The notes under the pieces: model-generated
Database searches by the model: none
Told to the model about the DNA's origin: nothing
What the model saw: the letters and a program-made list of their open reading frames with translations, nothing else
Translations under genes and position numbers: made by a program
Part shown: positions 1 through 5,245 of the stretch, piece after piece
Position numbering within the stretch: position 1 is the first letter of the stretch
Layout of the letters: every line of letters starts with the position of its first letter
NCBI GenBank assembly: GCA_002713455.1
Contig: PASX01000054.1
Location: 5,070 to 24,684, forward strand
Direction: 5' to 3'
DNA from: Fidelibacterota bacterium
GTDB lineage: Bacteria > Fidelibacterota > Marinisomatia > Marinisomatales > TCS55
Length of the DNA stretch: 19,615 nt

Positions 1-342
1 TATAAGGATCATAAGTATGGTCTATATCTTGTTCAATTAAAAGATGCAACATCCATTGGTATCTGCGGTTTACTTAAACGCGATGATTTAGCTTTTCCAG
101 ATATTGGTTTTGCAATACTCCCTGAGTTTAGAAGAATGGGATTTATTTATGAAGCATCTAAAGCAGTAATTGAAGACGCAAAGAATAGACTTCATTTTGA
201 TAATCTTCTTGCTATTACTTCTCCAGATAATAATGGATCAATAAATTTACTGAAAAAGCTTGGTTTTACATTAAAAGATATTATTAAAAGAGATATAAAT
301 GATAAACCAGTTCAATTATATATTATTTACCTAGACTCATAA
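1..342 (+). CDS. GNAT-family N-acetyltransferase, C-terminal part
   Basis: The reading frame is open from base 1 to the TAA at 340-342, so the gene starts upstream of the window and only the last 113 residues are present. The visible part has the layout of a RimJ/RimL-like GNAT domain: a beta-strand segment ending GICGLLKRDD, the strand IGFAILPEFRRMGF (a variant of the acetyl-CoA pyrophosphate-binding loop R/QxxGxG/A, here RRMGFI), an alpha helix, then the typical C-terminal stretch SPDNNGSINLLKKLGF. Proteins of this type move an acetyl group from acetyl-CoA to an amino group of a protein, antibiotic or small metabolite. The substrate cannot be told from this fragment. Its last 16 bases overlap the end of serC on the other strand. 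An internal ATG at 136 is not a credible start because homology extends upstream of it. Confidence 0.85.
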   Translation, partial: YKDHKYGLYLVQLKDATSIGICGLLKRDDLAFPDIGFAILPEFRRMGFIYEASKAVIEDAKNRLHFDNLLAITSPDNNGSINLLKKLGFTLKDIIKRDINDKPVQLYIIYLDS

Positions 343-1403
343 TCTTTCATTGCTTGAATTAATGCATCGACTCCAGCTTCAGGCATTGCATTGTATATTG
401 ATGCGCGAAAACCACCTACTGAGCGATGACCCTTTAATGTTCTTAGCCCTCGATCATGACAAAAAGATAAAAACTCTTCTTCGTCTTCCCCATTAGAAAA
501 TATGAAGGGAACATTCATTATTGAACGATCCTCTTTAGCTATTGGGCTCACAAATAAAGGATTTCTTTCTATTTCATTATAAAGCTTTTCAGCTTTTAAT
601 TTATTTTTGGTCTCAATAGAATCAACACCACCAATATTTTTTAACCATACTAGTGAACGATTAACCGCATATATAGCCATTACTGGTGGCGTATTAAACA
701 TTGAGTTCTTTTCAATATGTGTTTTGTAATTCATCATTGCAGGAATTTTTCGATTAATCGCACCTAGGATATCCTCACGAATAATTACTAACGTCACGCC
801 AGCTGGGCCAATATTTTTTTGTGCACCAGCATAGATCAATCCAAATTGACTCACATCTATTTTCCTGCTAAATATGTCGGAAGACATATCTGCAATTAAG
901 CATGTATTAGTGTTAATCAACGTAGGGAAATCATGCCACTGAGTTCCATATATTGTATTATTACTTGTGATATGTAAATACCTAGCATTCTCATCTTGAT
1001 TAAGTTGCTTTGGTATATGATTATATACCGATTCCTTTGATGAGCATACTATATTTACGTTACCGAACAATTGAGCTTCATTAATTGCTTTTGCAGACCA
1101 AGCACCAGTGTCAGCATAATCAGCTATCATATTTGTATCTAGCAGATTCATTGGTATCATTGAAAATTGAAGAGAGGCACCGCCCTGAAGAAATAATACA
1201 TGATATTCATCCGATATATTTAATAATTCTCTCGTTAAAGATTCTGTTTCTGTTACCATATCCATAACTAGTTTAGACCGATGACTCATTTCCATCAAAC
1301 TTAGCCCATGACCTTCATAATCCTTAGAAGCGTTAGAAACAGCTTCTAAAACAGAAGAGTGCAACATTGCTGGACCAGCGCTAAAATTGTATATTTTTGT
1401 CAT
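327..1403 (-). CDS. serC: Phosphoserine aminotransferase
   Basis: SerC is a PLP enzyme that converts 3-phosphohydroxypyruvate and glutamate to phosphoserine and 2-oxoglutarate in cytosolic serine synthesis; it often also serves PLP synthesis. At 358 residues it matches the family's usual length of about 360. The N-terminus has the signature YNFSAGPAML, followed by the substrate-binding SHR (R42), the PLP-phosphate loop QGGAS (73-77), and the Schiff-base lysine K196 in YAGAQKNIGPAG. The C-terminus has the conserved GHRSVGGFRASIYNA. A strong terminator lies between it and the upstream minus-strand operon, so it probably has its own promoter in the 45 bp before its ATG, although no clear box or Shine-Dalgarno is visible. 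No serA is present in the window. Confidence 0.97.
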   Translation of the reverse strand: MTKIYNFSAGPAMLHSSVLEAVSNASKDYEGHGLSLMEMSHRSKLVMDMVTETESLTRELLNISDEYHVLFLQGGASLQFSMIPMNLLDTNMIADYADTGAWSAKAINEAQLFGNVNIVCSSKESVYNHIPKQLNQDENARYLHITSNNTIYGTQWHDFPTLINTNTCLIADMSSDIFSRKIDVSQFGLIYAGAQKNIGPAGVTLVIIREDILGAINRKIPAMMNYKTHIEKNSMFNTPPVMAIYAVNRSLVWLKNIGGVDSIETKNKLKAEKLYNEIERNPLFVSPIAKEDRSIMNVPFIFSNGEDEEEFLSFCHDRGLRTLKGHRSVGGFRASIYNAMPEAGVDALIQAMKDYESR

Positions 1404-1447
1404 TAAATGTTTTGATAAGAGTATATAAATTAGTATCTAACTAAAAT

Positions 1448-1477
1448 AAAAAACCCCCAATAAATTGAGGGTTTTTT
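1448..1477 (-). terminator. Rho-independent terminator of the sigma-factor operon
   Basis: The arms 1448-1460 and 1465-1477 pair around a TAAA loop. The one mismatch on the plus strand (C1457 with A1468) becomes a G-U wobble in minus-strand RNA, which supports minus-strand use. On that strand the GC part of the stem is followed by a run of six T and then ATTTT. It sits 15 bases past the stop of the Spy-like gene and upstream of serC. The flanking A and T runs could also let it work on the plus strand, but no plus-strand gene reads into it. Confidence 0.88.
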
Positions 1478-1492
1478 AACAACTACTATAAA

Positions 1493-1999
1493 TTAAAATC
1501 GTCGTTTTCCTTTTTGTTTTCCACCACGCATTGGAGGTCTATAATTTTCTTTCATTCTCCTTTGCATTTGTTGCTTTACAGCCGGTTCAAACATTAAAAG
1601 CTTTACTTGCTGATTTGGGTCTAAAATATTGCCTGACTTCTTAATAAAATCAATTCTGCCTTTAGTCTTTTTGTCTTCAAAAGATTTTATATTTCCTAAT
1701 AGCTTATTAACATCAGAGTTTGAAACTGCTTCACCTTTTTTCACTTTAGTAAAAGTAGGATCAAATAATTCCATTTCCTCTTTACGAATCTCCATCAATT
1801 CTTTCTGATGGTCGCGCATGATAGGAAAAAACTTTTCTGCCTGTTTTTGTGAAAGTCCCAAATGATCGGTCAGTTTCCAGACCATCATCATTTCCATTCT
1901 TTCACCATATTGACCCCCTGGTCCCTTTGTTTTACCAGGTTGAGCCAACAATAATCCTGTGGCAATTAAATAAGTCGAAAGGATAACTTTTTTTTTCAT
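1493..1999 (-). CDS. Spy/CpxP-like secreted protein of the sigma operon
   Basis: This 168-residue protein has an N-terminal signal peptide (KKK then a hydrophobic run to about residue 19, LLLAQ). The rest is predicted to be mostly helical. It has two LTxxQ-type motifs, LSQKQ (49-53) and LDPNQ (126-130), which is the hallmark pair of the periplasmic Spy/CpxP/CnrX fold. It is rich in Met (ERMEMMMVW, 33-41) and ends in a basic Gly/Arg/Lys tail (from about 154). Its ATG overlaps the stop of the membrane protein gene by 4 bp, and a Shine-Dalgarno-like AGAGGT lies just before it, so it is the last gene of the sigma operon. By analogy with CnrX it could be the periplasmic sensor that frees the sigma factor; a chaperone role as in Spy is the alternative. 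Family assignment rests on motifs only, and the ligand is unknown. Confidence 0.75.
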   Translation of the reverse strand: MKKKVILSTYLIATGLLLAQPGKTKGPGGQYGERMEMMMVWKLTDHLGLSQKQAEKFFPIMRDHQKELMEIRKEEMELFDPTFTKVKKGEAVSNSDVNKLLGNIKSFEDKKTKGRIDFIKKSGNILDPNQQVKLLMFEPAVKQQMQRRMKENYRPPMRGGKQKGKRRF

Positions 2000-2376
2000 T
2001 CTATACCTCTATTATTCATAGCAATTATAGGTTCATATTGGATTTCATCAAAAAACATAATTGTTTCCCAGATATCATCGCTTGAGTCAACTAAATAAGA
2101 AGCAATGTCATATACATAGGCCTCTGTCTCTTCATCCATTACTTCTAACGCTTGCAGATCATTTGACGCATAAACAGAAAAATCATCAGTTAGTTGATTC
2201 ATTGATGCAAATCCGAAAATAGCTAAAAATGCTGCTGCTGATACTCCATTAATAAAACCAATTTTTTTTGCATGTCGACGCTTACGCTCGAGATGTAAAT
2301 TATTAATAAAATTATCCTCATCTATAGATTCGACTCGAGACTGGACAATGTTTTTAAATTCTTTTTCTATATTCAT
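1996..2376 (-). CDS. Single-pass membrane protein, putative anti-sigma factor
   Basis: This 126-residue protein lies 3 bp downstream of the ECF sigma gene and overlaps the Spy-like gene by 4 bp. Residues 1-39 are a charged, probably cytoplasmic segment ending in the very basic RKRRHAKK. Residues about 40-59 form one hydrophobic helix. The remaining roughly 65 residues are strongly acidic and would face the periplasm, which agrees with the positive-inside rule. It lacks the HxxxCxxC zinc motif of ZAS anti-sigma factors and no known domain was recognised. The call as an anti-sigma factor comes from gene position and topology, which match the small membrane inhibitor CnrY. It could instead be an accessory membrane protein of the same operon. 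Confidence 0.65.
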   Translation of the reverse strand: MNIEKEFKNIVQSRVESIDEDNFINNLHLERKRRHAKKIGFINGVSAAAFLAIFGFASMNQLTDDFSVYASNDLQALEVMDEETEAYVYDIASYLVDSSDDIWETIMFFDEIQYEPIIAMNNRGIE

Positions 2377-2379
2377 AAT

Positions 2380-2901
2380 TCAATTCTCTAATTGATCCTT
2401 TAAAGTTTTTACCGCATGATGGTAATTCACTTTAGCTGAATTTTCACTTATTCCCATAACTTCCGCAATCTCTTTATATGGCTTTTCTTCTGCAATGCGC
2501 ATTGTTACAACAATCCTTTGCCTTGATGGCAGCTTAGATACCGCATCCCATAATTCATCACGTCTCCATTGATCTTCATTTGTATTATCAAAATGGACTG
2601 GCTCAGGAGCTTGGTCCAAGTGTAATAAATTTCGCCATTTACTCCTTTTAAGGTAAGTATTTGACATATTGATATTTGCTCGATAAAGATATGTTTTAAA
2701 CTTTGACTGAAATCTAAATTTTTTAAGAGCCTTATACATTTTGATGAAAACATCTTGAGCTAAATCCTCTGCCTCAATGGGGTCTGAGGTGAACTTAATA
2801 AAAAAACCATAGGTTCCAGGAAGATGACGTTTAACCAATTCATTAAACGAATCGTCATTTCCACTCTGAAATTGTTTTATTAATTCTTCGTCCGTTTTCA
2901 T
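2380..2901 (-). CDS. ECF-family RNA polymerase sigma factor
   Basis: At 173 residues it has the usual two-domain ECF build. Region 2 spans about 5-85, with DPIEAEDLAQDVFIKMYKAL (region 2.2) and KFKTYLYRANINMSNTYLKR (2.3-2.4). Region 4 spans about 115-170, with LPSRQRIVVTMRI and the helix-turn-helix YKEIAEVMGISENSAKVNYH. It directs core RNA polymerase to stress-type promoters. It is the first gene of a tight operon with a membrane protein and a Spy-like periplasmic protein, so it is probably held inactive at the membrane until an envelope signal arrives. A promoter of the ECF type lies 24-48 bp before its ATG, which suggests autoregulation. A weak Shine-Dalgarno (AAGTAGG) precedes the start. 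Confidence 0.95.
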   Translation of the reverse strand: MKTDEELIKQFQSGNDDSFNELVKRHLPGTYGFFIKFTSDPIEAEDLAQDVFIKMYKALKKFRFQSKFKTYLYRANINMSNTYLKRSKWRNLLHLDQAPEPVHFDNTNEDQWRRDELWDAVSKLPSRQRIVVTMRIAEEKPYKEIAEVMGISENSAKVNYHHAVKTLKDQLEN

Positions 2902-2924
2902 GCATATACCTACTTAGACAAGTA

Positions 2925-2949
2925 AACGATAGAAAAGTTAAAATGTTCA
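2925..2949 (-). promoter_or_regulatory. Candidate ECF-type promoter of the sigma operon
   Basis: Read on the minus strand there is TGAAC (2945-2949), a 16-base spacer (2929-2944) and CGTT (2925-2928). This resembles the ECF consensus exemplified by Bacillus SigW (TGAAAC, 16-17 bases, CGTA). Transcription would start near 2917, leaving a short leader that still holds the Shine-Dalgarno-like AAGTAGG. The element starts only two bases past the T-run of the preceding terminator. Whether the neighbouring sigma factor itself uses it is inference. Confidence 0.5.
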
Positions 2950-2951
2950 TA

Positions 2952-2988
2952 TAAAAAAAAGGCTACTTCAAAAAATTGAAATAGCCTT
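2952..2988 (-). terminator. Rho-independent terminator of the 3016-3978 lipoprotein gene
   Basis: The arms 2959-2971 and 2976-2988 pair around an AAAA loop. The single plus-strand mismatch (C2966 with A2981) becomes a G-U wobble in minus-strand RNA. The stem is followed on the minus strand by a run of T encoded by the A-run at about 2953-2960. It lies 27 bases past the lipoprotein stop codon and isolates it from the sigma operon. Confidence 0.9.
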
Positions 2989-3015
2989 AATACTAAATAG
3001 AATGACAGAGTCTAA

Positions 3016-3978
3016 TTATTTTTTCCCAGTACCCCCACGATCATCCTTATCCTTACCGTCTCCTTTACCACCGCAATGTTTTGAATATTGCATACTTAAT
3101 GCTGTATAAATTTTAATAGTTTCAACTTGCTTATCACTAAAAAGAGTTTCAATTTTACTATTTCTATCTCCAATTAGTTGCTCAAGAGCTTCTTTAATAT
3201 CTTCTCTACTCATTTCTTCATTTTTTGCTTTTTCCATCAAAGCTTTTTGTGCATCTGCAGATTCTTTATTTATAGCATCCAAGGAAGTTTCTTGATCTGA
3301 AGTCATTTCTAAGGCACCAACCATAGCATCACGTTCTGCTTTTCTGATTGCGTCCATTTTTTGCTTAATTTCTGCAAGCATAGCATCAATTTTGGCTTTT
3401 TGTTCATCAGTTAATAATGCTTGAATTTCAGCAAACATCGCTGTTTCAAGTGCTTCAAGCTCAACTTTTGCATCATCTTTGCTTAAAGTTCCTGCTTTTA
3501 CTTTTTCCATTACAGAGCCCATTTGAGTTCTGTAAGAATCGAGTATAGATCGTAAGGTTACTTTTTGAGTACTATCTAAAACCGAAGAAATCATCCTTAA
3601 GTCCATTCCGCCATGATGATGATCTCCCGGTCCTTTACCACGTCGATCATCCATTCCAGTGCCATATAAATAGGGCACTAATTGATCATCCATCCATCCA
3701 AAAAGTCTTTCTTTTTCATCATCAGATAGTGAAGTTTGTAGCTCAGCTGATACTTTCCATAAAAAACCTGGCTCACGATGTTTTCCATTTTTTCCATGAC
3801 GATTTAAAGCATCGTTTAAGGAATTCAAACTACTTTTACTTAGACCAATATCTGAATCTAATCCCTGGGATAACGCAAGAAGGTCTGGATCCTCAACAAG
3901 GATATCTTCTTTACTTAACTTTTCACAACCAATTGTTACTAATAAGGTAACTAAAAGAAGTGATGATAATTTTTTCAT
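3016..3978 (-). CDS. Lipoprotein with duplicated Spy-like LTxxQ domain, His-rich copy
   Basis: This 320-residue protein has a lipoprotein signal peptide with lipobox TIG-C18. A conserved block shared with the next gene follows (about 61-77, HGKNGKHREPGFLWKV). It then carries a tandem internal duplication with a period of 91 residues. LTxxQ-type motifs lie at 134 (LDSTQ), 189 (LTDEQ), 225 (MTSDQ) and 280 (FSDKQ), and the segments MEKVKAGTLSKDDAKVE (157-173) and MEKAKNEEMSREDIKEA (248-264) align without gaps. Each half therefore looks like one Spy-type helical unit. A hydrophilic linker (111-124) holds three consecutive His, a possible metal site, and the tail is rich in Gly, Lys and Asp. It is a close paralogue of the product of 4134-5099. 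It probably acts in the envelope as a chaperone-like or metal-binding protein, but its precise function is unknown. Confidence 0.8.
   Translation of the reverse strand: MKKLSSLLLVTLLVTIGCEKLSKEDILVEDPDLLALSQGLDSDIGLSKSSLNSLNDALNRHGKNGKHREPGFLWKVSAELQTSLSDDEKERLFGWMDDQLVPYLYGTGMDDRRGKGPGDHHHGGMDLRMISSVLDSTQKVTLRSILDSYRTQMGSVMEKVKAGTLSKDDAKVELEALETAMFAEIQALLTDEQKAKIDAMLAEIKQKMDAIRKAERDAMVGALEMTSDQETSLDAINKESADAQKALMEKAKNEEMSREDIKEALEQLIGDRNSKIETLFSDKQVETIKIYTALSMQYSKHCGGKGDGKDKDDRGGTGKK
3109..3579 (-). repeat. Internal duplication, 91-residue period, in the 3016-3978 protein
   Basis: Residues 134-199 and 225-290 of the protein align without gaps. They match in paired LTxxQ-type motifs (134/225 and 189/280) and in the central MEKxK...S+(E/D)D segment (157/248). 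The duplication is visible at protein level and diverged at DNA level, so it is old. Confidence 0.8.
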
Positions 3979-4005
3979 AAAATTCCCCTTTTTTCCTAAA
4001 TAAAT

Positions 4006-4011
4006 ATTATA
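4006..4011 (-). promoter_or_regulatory. Candidate -10 box for the 3016-3978 gene
   Basis: A perfect TATAAT is read on the minus strand, 28 bases before the ATG, with purine-rich GGGGA close to the start codon as ribosome binding site. At a 17-base spacing the -35 position (4029-4034) reads ATAATT, which is a poor match, and it falls inside a perfect 12-bp palindrome. This suggests regulated or activator-dependent transcription. Confidence 0.4.
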
Positions 4012-4026
4012 AAGATTTTTTTGATA

Positions 4027-4056
4027 ATAATTATGCTATTAATTTAGCATAATTAT
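4027..4056. repeat. Perfect 12-bp inverted repeat, possible operator
   Basis: Arms 4027-4038 and 4045-4056 are exact inverted copies around a TTAATT loop. The repeat lies between the terminator of the upstream gene and the candidate -10 box of the 3016-3978 gene, covering the -35 position. It lacks a T-run, so it is not a terminator by itself. A dimeric regulator site is the most natural reading, but an AT-rich palindrome can also arise by chance or act as a second hairpin. Confidence 0.4.
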
Positions 4057-4066
4057 CTATAATCAG

Positions 4067-4097
4067 AAAGGCTGAACTATATTTTAGTTCAGCCTTT
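4067..4097 (-). terminator. Terminator hairpin after the 4134-5099 gene
   Basis: A perfect 13-bp stem (4067-4079 with 4085-4097) has a five-base loop. It lies 37 bases past the stop of the minus-strand lipoprotein gene, which is the only gene reading into it. On the minus strand the stem is followed only by CTGATT, so the T-run there is short (TTT in the stem). The plus strand has a better T-run (4095-4100), so it could also block antisense transcription. Confidence 0.75.
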
Positions 4098-4133
4098 TTT
4101 GATCAAATTAATTAAAGAGACTATGTTAAAACC

Positions 4134-5099
4134 CTAACCTTTACTCCCCTTCTTTCCACCACGCCCTTTTTTACCACCACGCATTTTTCCTTTTCCACTT
4201 TTATGCTTTTTCATACGCATCTCAAGAGCTTTATGAATTTTTATAATTTCTAATTGACCATTATCAAATATGTTTGACATTTTTTCATTCTTAGATACAA
4301 AAATAGCTTTCAAACCTTCTCTTAATGTATCTTTATCAATGTCACCATTTTTTGCTTTCTCAAAAAGAGCATTGGCCGCATCTCTTGCTTCTTGATTCGC
4401 AGTATCAAATTCAGACAATTGCTCTGAGGTCATTCCAAGGACAGCAGTCATTACAGCTTTTGAAGAATCTTTATAAGCTTGACGTTTAGCTTCATAATCC
4501 GCTTTATTTTGCTCGAGTTGAGCTTTTTGATCATCCGTAAGCAGCGCATCAACTTCGGCGTTCATTGCTTCTCTTAAAGCATCCAATTCAGTCTTAGCAT
4601 CTTCTTTAGTCAGAGTACCATCTTTGACTTGTTCATGAACTGCTTTAAATTTTTCTTTATAAGCAGCAATGATAGCTTTAAAGGTCACTTTTTGATCAAC
4701 AGTCAATACCTTAACAACTCCATTAAAGTCCTTATGATTTTTTCCGCCTTTCTTTCCTTTTCCTTTTTTTCCTTTTGAATTACTAAATAATGGAATTTCT
4801 TTTTCTTCCATTTTTTCAAAAAGACGCGCCTTTTCTTCACCAGATAATTTATCAGCTAGTTCATCAGCAACTTTCCATAAAAACCCTGGTGCCCTGTGCT
4901 TTCCACCGCGACCATGCTTATTTAAAATACCATTAACTGCATTGGCAGATGTTTTACTTAACCCGAGGTCCGAGGATAATTCGGAGGAAAAGTCTTGTAA
5001 TTCTGAATTGTCTAGTTCAACTCGATCATCAATTATTGGATTGTCACAACCAATAGTCATTAGAAGTAGAGTTGAGATTGGCAAGATTAGTCTTTTCAT
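4134..5099 (-). CDS. Lipoprotein with duplicated Spy-like LTxxQ domain, Lys/Gly-rich copy
   Basis: This 321-residue paralogue of the neighbouring 3016-3978 product has the same build: signal peptide with lipobox TIG-C18, the shared block KHGRGGKHRAPGFLWKVA (61-78), and LTxxQ-type motifs at 132 (LTVDQ), 187 (LTDDQ), 223 (MTSEQ) and 278 (FDNGQ). The spacings of 55, 36 and 55 residues and the 91-residue period are identical to those of the paralogue. Where the paralogue has a His cluster, this one has a Lys/Gly-rich linker (about 109-122), and its C-terminal 25 residues are an extreme Lys/Gly tail. It is the first gene of the minus-strand block and is transcribed divergently from the helicase gene; its promoter must lie in 5100-5245. 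Function is probably periplasmic, Spy-like binding or chaperoning, with no catalytic motif seen. Confidence 0.8.
   Translation of the reverse strand: MKRLILPISTLLLMTIGCDNPIIDDRVELDNSELQDFSSELSSDLGLSKTSANAVNGILNKHGRGGKHRAPGFLWKVADELADKLSGEEKARLFEKMEEKEIPLFSNSKGKKGKGKKGGKNHKDFNGVVKVLTVDQKVTFKAIIAAYKEKFKAVHEQVKDGTLTKEDAKTELDALREAMNAEVDALLTDDQKAQLEQNKADYEAKRQAYKDSSKAVMTAVLGMTSEQLSEFDTANQEARDAANALFEKAKNGDIDKDTLREGLKAIFVSKNEKMSNIFDNGQLEIIKIHKALEMRMKKHKSGKGKMRGGKKGRGGKKGSKG
4236..4706 (-). repeat. Internal duplication, 91-residue period, in the 4134-5099 protein
   Basis: Residues 132-197 and 223-288 align without gaps through the same LTxxQ-type motif pairs as in the paralogue. The internal duplication therefore predates the gene duplication. 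Confidence 0.75.
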
Positions 5100-5194
5100 G
5101 ATTTACTTCCTTTTTTTCCTTTTGTTCGTTTCATTCATTTAGCCAATTAGATAATAGTTTTATTGAAAGGTTAAAAAAATTAATAAAAATATTT

Positions 5195-5212
5195 GAAATA
5201 TCGACGAAATAT
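5195..5212. repeat. Direct repeat in the divergent promoter region
   Basis: GAAATAT occurs at 5195-5201 and again at 5206-5212, one helical turn apart. The palindromic octamer AAATATTT occurs at 5187-5194 and 5207-5214, two turns apart. The 146-bp gap (5100-5245) separates the divergent lipoprotein and helicase genes and holds nothing else recognisable. The repeats may be a regulator site or only AT-rich chance. Confidence 0.25.
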
Positions 5213-5245
5213 TTTTTATCAAAAACTATTTCACTAATTTCTATA

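Noticed and set aside
136..342. Short gene starting at ATG 136
   Set aside because: The same frame is open to base 1 and the upstream residues continue the acetyltransferase fold, so this is the tail of a longer gene.
2505..2753. 82-residue minus-strand reading frame
   Set aside because: It lies wholly inside the sigma-factor gene in another frame and has no recognisable protein features.
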